Shown here piece after piece: positions 23,739 through 36,083 of a stretch of 64,000 bases of DNA. The translations under genes and the position numbers were made by a program. Origin of the DNA: Carallia brachiata (lineage: Eukaryota > Streptophyta > Magnoliopsida > Malpighiales > Rhizophoraceae); assembly GCA_021464245.1 (NCBI GenBank), contig JADCRB010000027.1, positions 966,736 to 1,030,735 of the forward strand. Direction: 5' to 3'. The stretch's first letter is position 1; each line of letters starts with the position of its first letter. A model generated the notes under the pieces. The model was not told the DNA's origin and searched no databases. It saw only the letters and a program-made list of their open reading frames with translations.

Positions 23739-24715
23739 GAAAGAGTGAACGCAGGCAGCAATGGGACGCGATTGGAGGGTTTTCAACATTATTTACACAC
23801 ATACAAAAATGAAAAGAACATCTGAACATGGCATGCTAGCTGCTGAATGAGTGAAGACAATTTTTCCCCCATGATCTTTTTGGCTGCTGGTTGTCCAATT
23901 TGGTCTTTCATTTGATGCTCCCTTGCTGAGCCATTTGTGATTTGACCCAACTACAGCTTCATTTTTCCTTTTTTGGGCATTGACTCTTCATTGTTTTCCC
24001 TCCATTTTTTTCTCTTCCGGATTTTCTCTGTTTTCCTTTGCAATTCTATTTGGAGATGAGCCTTTTGCGGACATCCAAAGTAGGAAAGAAGTTTGTTGGA
24101 AATGACCAACAAAAAACAAGTTTATTGAAACGATTGCATCTTTCAACAAAATTTGTGACTTAGTTTTCCAGTGCATCTTATGTTGCTTCTGCCAAGAGTA
24201 AAATGGTTGAGATTGCACCCAACAGGGTGATGATTGCTCAATGTAGTGAACGGTCGGCACGTCAACTCTGTTCTTTGCGCTTTGGAAGAACAACTAGTTT
24301 ATGATGGCATTTGCCATGCCCGAAAGCACTAGTGCCTTAATTAATGACCGTTAAAAAGAATCGGCTTAGGCAGTGAGCTGAAAGTGCGAGACACTGACAA
24401 GCGAACCATTCCAAAGCGAAATAACAATCACCATTTAATAATACAGCCTGTGCCATCAGATAGCAGTTCAGCAAACAGTGTAGACTTGAGAAGAATTCAC
24501 TCAAAGACTGCAATTAATTGAATGCTGAAGTGAACATGGAGGTGTCTACGGAAAGACGTAAAGTTGGAAAAAAAAAAAAAAAGCGTTGCGGTTTGCATGG
24601 TTCCAATATCCGCTTATCCAATATCCACATCATCTCAATCAAACACTGAGTTGCAATATTACATCAAAAACAGGAAGGGCTACCCATCAAAGCAGGAGAC
24701 AACAGATTTTCGTCA
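23739..24715. other. Convergent 3' flanks of two genes
   Basis: Lies between the stop codon of the EAR-motif gene (plus strand) and the stop codon of the pyruvate carrier gene (minus strand), so it holds both 3' untranslated regions. No separate gene was recognised. Confidence 0.5.
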
Positions 24716-26852
24716 TCATTCTTTTGCAACAGCAGTCTGTGCCCCAGAAGAATAATCGTGCCTGCAAATATGCAGATACAATTTCAATAATTTATTTGAA
24801 TCTGGGCTCGATCAGTGATGAGAAGAGATCTTAACGGCATAATTATAACGGTTTTTTTTTTTGTAATGAATACATCAAAAATGACACTTGAATCACACAT
24901 CCAGAATGAGAGATCTTCACATGCTAATGACTAGTTAGAAAGATATCAATACCACCACATTCCACTTCTGTATATAAGCTCATTATAATTACTTTGATGG
25001 AACTTACTGTATTTTGCGCGAGAGTTGATAGATGCCCGTGCAGGCCATTGCAACATTTACGCTAAACAGATTCCAGTTTTTCTGCAATTCAGGATCAAAG
25101 ATGAAAGAACGAGCCAAAAATCAAACAAATTTTGTATCCAAAGGATGGCTTACACCCAGGAGAATGGATAAAAAGAAATTTGAAAGAAAAGATCTAGCTT
25201 CCTAAGGTAATAATGATTAAAGGACAGAGACACCAATTGCACTAAGTTTCTTTTTAATTATGTTGCCTTTAGCATTATGGGTTTATGAAAGGCGATACAG
25301 AAGCTGTGAAGAATATTGCTGCAATAAAATATAGAAGCCAAGGGCAACTTCAAGCTAGTGCATAAATGAGTCATCATCATTTTATTATCCACCAATGGCA
25401 TGCCAATCTCTCTATCTACCCAAACTTAAAACTTACAGGTGTAATTACAGTACTGTAGCGCGACCATATGAGCCCGGTACATGTAACCGCTGTTAATCAT
25501 AAGACAAAGAAAATATAGGATAGCTAAACACACAATGTGGGATGAAAAAAAATTGCTTAAATAACAAACAGGAAGATAGCTGCCATTCAAAACATGCAAT
25601 ACCACAGCATTTACACATAGAAGTAACCACAGAAAGAGAAAAAGGGATGGAAGGAGGGAGGGAGGGAGGAAGGGAGAGAGGCAGGGTGAATACCTATTTG
25701 CTGAGGATAAGAAAGTTTCTCAGGCGGTTTAGAGAAGTCAGCAATATTTGCAATGCTGATTCCCCATTTGAAAGTTGGAGCCCAAAAGTGAACTGCAAAT
25801 AATTATTGGCAGATTATTAAGTGAGTTTATGCAATGAAAAAATGATACAGACACGTGATGGCATCCAAAATCAGAACTCCCCGACAACCCCCTGCCCCTT
25901 CTGTTTCAGTTGGTGCATCCCAAATGACGGTAAGCTGGTACCTATGATAGTTGTTTTGTAGCTGGAACTTTTTAGAACCAGTGTGGCAAGATTGAAAAGT
26001 GGAAATTGTAGGATGAACATAAGAGAGGAGAGTCTGGTACTAAGTAAGTAAGTAACTAACTTCCAACTATTAATAACACTATAGAGTGAGCGAGTGAGTG
26101 AGTCAACGGAATCAAACGAAACATATCGAGTGCAGCACAGGCAGCTGCCAAGCTAATTCAAGTTTAGCATGCAACACTGAATAACATCAGATGTCAACTT
26201 AATTTTTTTATTCTAAATGGAAACAGCTCATTTTTCTTCCAAATATATTTTGTTATTATTAATTTTATTCTAAAGCAAAACTCTCAGCAGGAGGCAGTCA
26301 TATCAGGTTCAAGATTTTGAGAACATTGAAAATGGAAAGATATCATAATGTGGTTAATCTTAATACAGTGAAAAAGAAACCAAAAAAAAAAGGAAAAAAA
26401 ATTAAAAAAAAAAAAACCAGGAAAAGGAAGGGAAGGTGGGGGGTAAGGTTCAACGGCACGGCAGGGTGAAGAAGAAGAAGATAATGAAATCATCATCATC
26501 ATCATCATCATCATCAATTATCATCAACATCGACATCCACAACAACCATAAGAAGGATGATAGAATCAATCAGATCCATCGATTACCCAATCAAAATAAA
26601 ACAAAATAAAAAAAAAACTAATAATAATTGGATTTGGAAGTGATCCATAGATAGCAGAACAACTACAAAAATCACATCATCATCATCATCATCACAATAA
26701 ACAAATTCATTTGCGCGCGTATAAGTAACTGAATCACAATTTTACATAAATCCGAAAAAAAAAAAAAACACAGAGAGAGAGAGAGAGAGAGAGAGACTGG
26801 TTTTGGGGCCAGCAGGGTGATTCCAAAGGGCTTGTAGCTTCGAAGCTGCCAT
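24716..26852 (-). CDS. MPC: Mitochondrial pyruvate carrier, MPC2 type
   Basis: A small inner-membrane protein that forms the heteromeric carrier importing pyruvate into mitochondria. Five minus-strand exons: 26798-26852, 25694-25792, 25437-25489, 25008-25081 and 24716-24761. They total 327 nt, or 108 aa, the normal family length. The frame is continuous across all joins and every acceptor ends in CAG. The protein begins MAASKLQALWNHPAGPKT. It carries IHFWAPTFKWG and ADFSKPPEKLSYPQQ in exon 2, the GLIWSRYSTVITP signature in exon 3, and KNWNLFSVNVAMA and YQLSRKI in exon 4. These blocks include the family's hydrophobic segments. It ends QTAVAKE. The gene looks intact. Intron 1 starts inside a GA/CT microsatellite (its first bases read GTCTCTCT on the minus strand), an unusual donor. 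Confidence 0.95.
26489..26516. repeat. ATC trinucleotide repeat in intron 1 of the MPC gene
   Basis: About nine ATC units, with a smaller ATC run near 26677-26696 in the same intron. Confidence 0.9.
26772..26796. repeat. GA/CT microsatellite at the MPC exon 1 donor
   Basis: About twelve AG units end at the 5' splice site of intron 1 on the minus strand. Length variation here would change the first bases of the intron. Confidence 0.9.
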
Positions 26853-27898
26853 TCTTCCTTCCACCGACCTTTCTTCCTTCTTCTTCTTCTTCCAAAATCT
26901 GCGCTGCTGCAGGGGCAGATGCTACCAATTTAATAACGTATTTATTAATATTTATATAATTTAAATTCTAATTTCATAGAAGTTTAAAATAATACAAAAT
27001 ATTATTGAAAATCGAACTGAATAATTAACAGTAGTACCAGCAAATAATGTAAACAATTTATGTAATTAGAGTTTATTTGTTTACTGTAAAATAATTTATA
27101 TTTGTAAAATATTTATAGGAAAAAATATTTACAGTGAAAATAATAATTTTTTTTTATTTACTTACAGTACAGTTTGTATTTTTCTTAAAAATAACTTCAA
27201 CTCTAAAAAAACAGAAGCTATTTTACTTAAAAATTTAAAAAAAAATTTTAAATTTTATTTATATAAAATATTTTTCGTGAAACAAACATTAAAAAATTTA
27301 TAAAATTTTTTCCTATAAAATATTTATAATAAACAAATACACACTTAGTTCATTATATAAAATTATTGATAATAATTAATTGACTGAATGAATTGTACTC
27401 GCTTAGAATTGAATTATCTTAATGTTTCAAAATTAGCTTAATTTAAGATATAATTTAAATAATATAAAAATCTTCTCATATTTTTATTTAATATAAGAGT
27501 TTTGAATCAATGATTTAATCCATATGAAAGTCTTATAATATATTTATAATTAATATAAGAGTCTCCTAAGAATCTTAAAATTGAAGAGACGCCTTCACCG
27601 ACGCAAAATCATTAAACAGACATCGCCATGTAAGCAATTGCATCATCCCACGTTTATCTCCTTATATAAAAGAAAACAATAATTATTATTTTTTAAACAA
27701 TAAAAAATATATAATTAATATATAGATTATACCATTAAAATTAAATTATTCACACTATTAAGTTTAAGGGACTCTCCTAGACTAACTAATAGTCAAAAGA
27801 GAAATATTGCTTTTCTTGTATGAGTTAAGACTCAAACCCAAACTAAATATAGAAAATATATATTAAATTATTGTCAAATTATTATTTTAATTGATAAA

Positions 27899-27936
<38 letters not shown>

Positions 27937-28120
27937 GAAAAATAAAATAAAATCATTTTTCAAAATAATACGGCATGGACTGGTCAACGGCAGCATCACA
28001 TCCTAAGCCAAATAAATAAATAAATAACGAAAATGTTTTGTGAGATTAAGACAGAAGAAATATATATTGTTTGTGGTGGAAATAAAAAAAAAAAAACAGA
28101 GAAAAGAGTTTCACATGTAG
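26853..28120. other. MPC upstream region and AT-rich spacer
   Basis: The MPC leader and promoter should lie just above 26852 (a CT/TTC-rich leader on the minus strand, 26870-26895). Beyond that the DNA is AT-rich. A tract at about 27065-27345 has partly inverted ends (GTTTATTTGTTTACTGTAAA against its right-end inverse GTGTATTTGTTTATTATAAA), suggesting a decayed MITE. A TAA repeat of 12 units lies at 27901-27936. Confidence 0.45.
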
Positions 28121-28270
28121 GTATAAAAATTAGATATAAAATAATAATACAAATTTATTTTTTAAATTTGAATTATTAAATGTACTAAATTTATCATTTA
28201 ATTAATAATTAAAATTTAAATAGTAGATCTGTATTATTATTTTATGTCAAAATTTTATATCTATTTATTT
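28121..28270. repeat. Short foldback (MITE-like) element
   Basis: Inverted arms: TAGATATAAAATAATAATAC at 28131-28150 pairs with a diverged inverse at 28231-28263, and the inner parts also pair. The ends and target duplication are uncertain. Confidence 0.55.
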
Positions 28271-29310
28271 TTTAAAAATAAATAAACAGTTAAATATTGT
28301 TAAATAAATTATATCTATCTATTTATAGTACTACTTAAATTTAAACAGTGCAGTGATGCCCAATAAATAAATAAGCTATACTAGTACCCTTTTCAACTAT
28401 GAATATTTCGTGGATTTTTCTTTTATATAAATATATATTAATTTTATTCTCTAATTTAGTTGTTTTTTTAATCATATTTAGAATAACATATTTGAAATAA
28501 ATTTAAACAAGTAATTCATTTAGATGCTTTGTTTTATAAATTGCCTCAATTTATAGCCTAGTGTTCCAAACACTTAAATTTAGAGTTAAGATATGAAATT
28601 TAAACTTTAGACCTTACACATTAAAAAATATTCCTTCCCTAATCTAACTATATATATATATATATATATAGATATATATATATATATCAAGAACAAATAG
28701 CCTCAGTAAAATGTAATACTAAACTTCATTTGTAGACTCTAACTTATGATTGAAATTTCCAATAAAATATATTCCAAAAATTTCGGTTCTGAACTGAACT
28801 CGTTTATAAATGTCTACGTATAATGCGTGATAACATGCTGAAATGAAATGGGTGACGCTGCGTAAAAAAGATTGATTTATTTTAGTACAATCAATCCCAA
28901 TTTTTGCCTTTGCACCAGACAAAAAAAAAAAAAAATCCTAATTCGTGAATTTAATTAATAACTAATTAATTAATGAGAAACTGGACCAAAAGACCCAGCC
29001 ACTTACACTTAGGCCCTGTATGTTCTTAGGGCGTGCGCCGATGGGCCAGGTCTGGCCAATTCAAAAGCTGTGTGCGCTGATGCATTAGCCTCTTACGCAC
29101 GATCGGTGCCGTTGGGTCTTCATTTGCTCTCACGGCCTCCAGAGTTGTGTAAAGCACTTTTGGATCAAGATCGCTTTGGGGTCCAATGGCCGCCTTAGTT
29201 TTGTCGTCGCGCTCTACCAGTTCCTGACTTTACGCCACCTTTGGAACAAAAAAAAAAAAAAAAAAGTAATTGTGTCTTTAAATAAACGCTAAATTAGAGC
29301 CAAATACATT
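28271..29310. other. AT-rich spacer with an AT repeat and one GC-richer island
   Basis: An AT dinucleotide repeat lies at 28649-28687. A GC-richer island at about 29012-29245 begins GGCCCTGTATGTTC, which resembles Tourist/Harbinger MITE ends, but I could not find the matching inverse end. No gene was recognised. Confidence 0.4.
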
Positions 29311-29931
29311 CAGGGAGCGTTTATGAACTAACCACAAAGAAAGAGTTGCGAACAAGTCGATATGTTTATTAAAAATTTAAAAATTCAGTTTGTTAAAGTT
29401 TGTTCGAGCTCGTTTATTTAACCAAATGAGTCGAGCTAGAGCCTTAGTTCAAAGTTTGTTAAATAAATGAACTGAATTTGAGTAAAGTCAAGTTTGATTC
29501 GTTAAAACTCGTAAACAGCTCATTTAACAAGTTCAATAGAACTCGTTTAAAAATTTAAAATACTTTAAAATTGTTAGACTAAAATTGTTCCTTAACCCAA
29601 AATAGGAAAAAGAAGCACACGTATGATGAAAAAAATACATATCGAAAAGAGAGAGAGGTTGCTTTATTTATATGCAAAGGACTCCTTCTCCGTCAAAGCT
29701 TGTAATGGTTGACAATTAGCTAAAATGAAATGTGCCTAGCATGATTTTGGACCTAATTTCAAAGTTTTGAACCGAGTTCGAGCATCAATATATTTTTCTG
29801 AAGCAGATTTCGAGCCATGGTTTAAAAGCTCGTATCGAGCTTCGCTCGAGTTCGAATTGAAAATTTTTCTTATCAAGTCGATCTCGACCACTTGTAGCCT
29901 CAATTTGGCTTAACTCATTTACAATCCTAAG
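29311..29931. repeat. Decayed hAT-like non-autonomous element
   Basis: Rich in repeated GAGCTCG/AAACTCG motifs, a known look of plant hAT-related repeats. The right end inverse starts CTTAGGATTGTAAATGAG and the left end CAGGGAGCGTTTATGAAC, which are only partly alike. No target duplication or transposase was seen. Confidence 0.35.
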
Positions 29932-31725
29932 CAAAAGTGAAGATAAACGCACAAAAAATTTAGCAGTAGGTTTTAGAATAACTAAGTTAATATGATAATA
30001 ACAATAATTTCAAAAATTCAGTTGTTCGTGTCTTCAGTGTTAAAAATGGGAACGCTATCGCTCAAATCAATAATAAGCCTTTTTAAAGTTCAAGTCGAGC
30101 CTATCTCAAGTCGAGTCTATCTACTATCAAAGGTGATAACTAATTGATATTTTAGCGTATTTTTAATTTGTATTTAAATCTCTGCGCTGGCATTATCGAT
30201 TGAGATTCAAAGTTGGGTGGCAGCATAATAATGTAGCGAAAGATTGAACGCGATATTGAGTTATAAACTCGTTAATACTGTAGTTGAATTTAGAGGAAAC
30301 TTATTTCAAATCTAATAACATTTCGGTGGTTAATCCTCTCTTTAGAAGATGTTGAATGGAATCATAGAGTAATAAAAAGTTAGCTTCCAATCCAAGGATT
30401 ACATGATAGTTAAAAAAATAAAAAAAATCCAATCAACTTTACGCACCCTCCAGATGGAATGGGTGCGCTACAATAAAAAAAATATATATACACACTTTCA
30501 TATACACATAAATATAATATTTATACTTTATATTTTAAAATAAGTTATTTAAATTTTAATTTTAATTTAAAAAATAAAAAATAATTTTTTAAACTTTCAT
30601 ATTACTACTCAATGCACCTTTTCGATACATGTAGCAACGCCCACAATAAAAAAAAAGACTTCATTTCATTTGAAAAGAAAAAAAAACTTCCTTTCAAAAA
30701 TAGTTGCAGTAGCGAGATGACGCTGCACCGCACGGAAGGATGGAGATCATCGTCACATGCAGCAACTTGTCTTCTCCGGGCTGCTTATTATTACCTGTCG
30801 GCCGTCAAGTCAACTAATGTTGGGATTGGAATTTGGGACCCCAAATTGAATGCAATCACTGCTCTCTTGCAATATTACAAGCTGCGAATTGGATTGGATT
30901 GGGAACGTGGTATGGTCTTTGTCAGCCACTCTGCCCTTTAACCTCCCCTGCATGCAGATGCAGTCTTTAAAATCTGCCATTTCCTTTCCGTCTCTCCAAT
31001 CCAATGTCCGATCAAAATCTGAGGAAAACATGAATCTGAGGAAAACATTTTATCATGTTAACAAAGCACTCTCAATTTCAATATTGATACATACGTACAC
31101 AAAAGTCTTCCTTCTTCATCTTTCTTTTATGGTGTATTTTTTTTTGTGAGAAAGTGATGATAACATTGTTTGAGTATATAAAAAATACGTAAAAAAAAAA
31201 TAATAGAAAAAATATTTCTCACATTTTCATTGAAAACCAAACAAATCATTACAGATTGTTAAGAAATATAAGATTCTATTTGATAGGATAGAACAGCTTA
31301 ACGTGACTTATTACTAGAGTACACCATTTCATGTTTTGATCTCTTTACTATTCTGATTTCACTTTAAAAACAAAGTTTTGCCAAGAATCTTTCTAAATAA
31401 AAAAGTGTTTTCAAAACTATATTTAAAAGGCATAGGAAAAATAGCGGTGAGGGGACCCACTTTTGTCAAAAGGCGTGGCACCGCCAAAGCGGCCACCCTG
31501 TCTTAGAGTCTATGCGGATGGGATGGGCTGGGGGCAAATACAGTGCTACCGGTGCCTGCCTGCCGCCCAGTAGCCCGTAGGCTGAAGTTACTATTATTGC
31601 CACATTAACAATGATTTTTTTTTATTATTTTTGTTTGTTTGGATTGGTTGCTATTACTGAAACAAGTAACACCACGGCTTTAGCTTCAAAGTTAAATTTA
31701 TTTTTGGCATAGCAGTTAAAACTAA
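29932..31725. other. Intergenic spacer
   Basis: No supported gene. A less AT-rich tract at about 30690-31010 contains short overlapping frames on both strands without recognised similarity. Another at 31440-31590 has none. Confidence 0.4.
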
Positions 31726-32878
31726 AGTTGTTAAGATCGGGATTTTACTTAGGATCGTTTTGGATATATCAGGATCGAATCGTAGGATTGAATCGTAAAG
31801 TCGTAAGATTCTGCCAAAATTTAAAAAATAAAATTAAAAATAACATTTTTAATATCCAACAATATACAAAATATATATCATTTAGTTAACAACCTAATTT
31901 TGATCATTATTTTTTTGATGTACATGGTCATCATAATCTTTATAGGTTTGTTGTATTTTTTCAAGATTTTCTAAATTGTAATTGTACCCAAAATCATAAA
32001 AAATTAGATCATTCTCGAATGTGTCATCATTGTCTTCATCATTGATATTATGAATTTCCACATTAGTTGACCCAAATTCATCGGGACCTATATCATACAA
32101 ACAAATTAAAAGTTAAGTGAATAATGAAAATGTTTAAAATTTAGACAACTTTGATGACTTACATGTTTTCCTAAAATTCCTTGGAATACATTTTACTTCT
32201 CTTTCATCTCCATTTTTAAAAAAAATGTTAATATGAGCATAAGAAAATTTTATTAAAATAATTTTAATAAATACATTATTTTTATATTTTTGAGTCTAAT
32301 TGTTACATACTCGAAATTTATGTCTGTCATAGTATTAATTTAAGAATTATAAGAATGAAAATATAATTTTTTTCCCTAAATTTTGATTAGTAACAAATCA
32401 AAAGTGAGTATAATGAGTTTTTATACTTTCAAAAAAGAATATTATATTTCATGTATTAGAATTAAATGATATTTTATATTTGCATTTTCATAGTGTTAAT
32501 AAATACCTTTCTAAATATTTTATATTAAATTTTTTCGATATAATTTTTTTAATTATATTTCTAACTATTAAGTATGGTTGAAATAACAAAATTATGACTA
32601 ATTTGATAATTTTTATCAAAACAAATGATTATAAATGATATATTTACTAATTAATTAATTCCTAAAACTATTTTTCAAAAATTAAAAAAATTATATATTT
32701 ACGATCCTACCTCGATTCTACTAGCGATCCTACACGATTCCATACGATCCTATGATCTGGATCCCGATCCTACCTGATCCTACCAAAAAAATGATTTTTT
32801 ATACGATTTGGATCGTTGGAAGGATACAGGATCGTAAAATCGTGCGATCCTACGATCAAGATCGCGATTTTAATAACT
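31726..32878. mobile_element. Non-autonomous DNA element with GATC-rich subterminal repeats (hAT-like)
   Basis: The left end AGTTGTTAAGATCGGGAT and the inverse of the right end AGTTATTAAAATCGCGAT match at most positions, giving terminal inverted repeats. Both subterminal zones carry repeated ACGATCC/GGATCGTA-type words (31740-31805 and 32700-32870), as expected of transposase-binding repeats. A 68-codon minus-strand frame at 31894-32100 is acidic (DEDNDDTFEND) and resembles the acidic tail of hAT transposases. No target duplication was visible, so the superfamily is uncertain. Confidence 0.55.
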
Positions 32879-34049
32879 ATGGTTCAGACTGGAAGGTGGT
32901 GGTGATTGGTTTTGTCCTTTATTAAAGCTCTAACTCCTAATGATGCCCCCAATTTGCCTCACAATACCCATGAGAGTTTTTATTTTTATTTTTTGGGGAG
33001 TAAGAATACCATGAGTGAGCTAAGCTAGCTGTCAACTGCCCTTCGACCCTTGAATTGAAGGATAAAGTGACCGTGCCAACATTTGCCGAATGTCAATTGC
33101 AGCGAAGGACGATGACTTAAACATCTGTTTGTGTTTGTGTGCGTGCGTGTTTTTAGTTTTTTGTTTTTGAAATTCTTAATAAAGTTAATTTAAAAAAATA
33201 TTATTTTTATACTTTTTAATAAATTTAACGTGATTTTTAAAAATTAACAAATTTAGTACAATTTAATTATTTTTTAATAAATTTAGTACAATTTAATTAT
33301 TTTTAACAAATCTAGCATATTATTAATTAAAAAATAAAAGAATCTATCAGTATATACATATGTATATATAATATTTAAGTATTTTAAATTATACTAAATT
33401 TAGACGTAGATGTATTATATCTGTATATTAAGAGATTCAGTTATATTTAATTAGTTATATTAAGGAATTTATATTTTTATTTTAAAGTATACTAGATTTA
33501 AATGTAAATGTGTTAATAATATAGTCAAAATCTTTGGAGGTAAAGTCCTATGCACCTATTTTAAATTTGCCTTATTTAAATTTGGCAAAAAGTTAATGGC
33601 GCGGAAAAAAAGTGTTTATAAGAATTTTTAAAATATAATTAATTAAAAATTATTTATAATTATATAGATTTATTGTGTAATGAATAAATAATAATATTTT
33701 TAATTGAACTTATAATGAATATAATTACATAACAAATTCAATAAATTATATTATGAAAATTTTTTCAATAAATTTTTTTTCAACCACGTAATGAAACTCT
33801 TTAAATTTTAAATGAACAAAATGACACTTTTAAGGAAAAAGAAAAGAAAAAGAACTAATCATGGTTATGAAATTTGAAATTTAAATGAAATTTTTTGAGG
33901 AAAAAAACAGTATTTCCTAATTTGACAATAACCATGTGTGTCCTAATAACGAGGGACTAGGCCACTCACCAGTCACTACTTACTCAGACTAGAGTAGATC
34001 TTAGTGACTTTGTGTTTTTTTTTGGTTCTATTCCAACTTTTTTGTTCTA
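32879..34049. other. AT-rich spacer
   Basis: No gene was recognised. A roughly 35 bp unit (TTAATAAATTTAGTACAATT and following) is repeated in tandem near 33240-33305. Confidence 0.45.
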
Positions 34050-34262
34050 AGTGAGTTTGTGTTTTACTTGGCAAAGGAAGTATAAAACTGCCGAAAGGGG
34101 CAGCTCTCCCCTCCCTCGTGTAGTCCTTGCAGTCCAAAAAGATAACATACAACTAATGATTACAAGCCAACCCGGCTTTGCCCGGTTGGTAAAGGAGGCA
34201 TGCCTCCTTTGGGCAGGCGGAGTTCGGCTCGAACTCCCGTCTGCTTCAAATTTAGTCACGTA
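34050..34262 (+). repeat. tRNA-derived SINE-like tract
   Basis: A TTGGTAAAGGAGG segment (34186-34198) resembles an A box, and GGCTCGAACTCC (34225-34236) is a good polymerase III B box. The tract is GC-richer than its surroundings. No tRNA cloverleaf forms around it. The boundaries are estimates. Confidence 0.45.
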
Positions 34263-34776
34263 TTAGGAGTGCAGTATACTTTATATAGTATATTTAAACT
34301 TATTTTTTTTTTATTTTTTTAATAATTAAATAATTAATTACTAACTATTACGAGTATCTAAACAAAAAAAATTAATAATTACAAGTTTTTTAAGAAATAT
34401 TCTAATAAATAGAACTCAAGAATTTTATTTTTAAAATCATAAATTTAAATTAAAAAAATTTATAAAATAAAAAAATATTTTTATTACCTAATTTATAATT
34501 TAATAAATTTTTTAATAAATAAAATAAAATAATTACAACACCCCAGAGCAAAGGCTCTCGAGAATCATGGAATCACGTTCCTTTCTCCCTTGGGTTGAGA
34601 CTTGGGACTTCGGATCCCGGGAAGGAGATGGCTAATTGGTTGAAGAAGCTAGCTAGCTAGTAGTAACAAACAAAAAACAAGTAGAGGAACGTTAATTATT
34701 ATTTAATTAAAAAGATACCAATACAAACCAGGGCTTAAAACGTCGACAAAAAGACCCCGTAAGGCCGTAACGAGGG

Positions 34777-35234
34777 GGATTATATTTTTAATTTTAATTT
34801 TTAAATTTTTATATATTTAAATTTTAAATTTTTTTCATATTTTATTTAAATTTTAAATTTTTAAATTTTTTATTAAATCAATCTCTCTATTTATCAAAAG
34901 TGATCAATCTATTAAAAAATAATTTTAATTTTATAAAAATTATTTAAAAAAAATTAAATATATGAATTGAATATTTTTACTATCAAAAATATGTATATTA
35001 CTTATTTAATTCGTATATTTGTTGATAAAAAAATATCTAATTCATATATTTAAAATTTTTTAAATAATTTTTATTTAAGTTAAGTTCATTTATTAATCGA
35101 TTGATCATTTTTTGTAACTTCAAAGACTGATATAGTATGAAATCAAAAGTTTATAACTCGAATAAAATGTTAAAAAGGTTTAAAATTCAAATATAAAAAA
35201 CTTAAAAATTTAAAATTAAAAATATTAATATTTC
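34777..35234. repeat. AT-rich foldback element, copy 2
   Basis: A 458 bp relative of 7915-8414, in opposite orientation. Shared blocks include TTTATCAAAAGTGATCAATC and TTTATTAATCGATTGATCAT, and both copies have inverted halves. Ends read GGATTATATTTTTAATTTT and the inverse GAAATATTAATATTTTTAA. Confidence 0.7.
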
Positions 35235-36083
35235 TATAATAAAAAATAACTCAAAAATCAAATAAATTATGACATATTGTAGTCTAATGATAATATATCA
35301 AATGTCTCTATAATATATCGTAACAAAAAGCAGCTCAAAAACAACACAAACCGTTACGCATTATAGTGTAGTGATAGTACATCAAATGTGTCGATGGTTG
35401 GAGCACAGCTGGAATGTATAGTAAAATTAAACTTATCCCTACACCTGATACTGTACATGTTTTAACCTTCCAGCGCCTTGGTATCTTTTCGAGAGTTAAG
35501 ACAATATTTTTTAATAAAATTATAAAAAAATAATTATTTTTTTATTTAGTAATTTTTCTGAAAAAAAAAAAAAACACAGGAAACAAACATATACTGTAGA
35601 CTGTAGAGTGGTAGGAGACCGGGGCCCCTGCCTGGGAATATGTATTTTCGTTGGTATTGATACCCCCACTACGCCACCCCAAGCCACCCACACGTCATTA
35701 CTGATTACACTCACTGGCAGTGCCCCTACCCCTACGGTGATACCCTCTCCTCCTGTCATTTTCCCATCACTTCTCACTCACTTCTCACTTACAACTTGTC
35801 ACTTTTTTCACTTCTTCCTCTTCAGTCTTCGCCTTGTTTACCACTGCCGCCATTAATTCACTCGTTTTCTTCTCTTTACCTCTCATTCCCATTCACTCAC
35901 TCAAACTCTCTAGCACAGACAAACGCGCTGAGAGATGTATGTACGTGTATAAACAATCTACACTAATGTGCCTTTACTTCCAATTTTATCTCTTTGCGTG
36001 AAACAGCCAAAAAGATTCAAACTTTGAGCGATTTCAAGAAGCAGAAAGCAGAAAAAACCCCCCAACAAGGCCAGAGGGGAAAA
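35235..36083 (+). other. Promoter and leader of the At1g16860-like gene
   Basis: AT-rich to about 35600, then pyrimidine-rich and GC-richer leader-like sequence (35600-36083) with many TCTC and CACTC runs. A GTATAAACAA element lies near 35947. The exact transcription start cannot be fixed. Confidence 0.4.

Noticed and set aside
26734..26928. Upstream open frame overlapping the MPC start codon
   Set aside because: It begins with TTG, not ATG, so it is unlikely to be a real uORF.
29012..29245. Tourist/Harbinger MITE starting GGCCCTGTATGTTC
   Set aside because: The matching inverted end and a target duplication were not found.
34150..34262. Possible tRNA gene
   Set aside because: A good B box exists, but no acceptor stem or cloverleaf forms; a SINE-like tract fits better.
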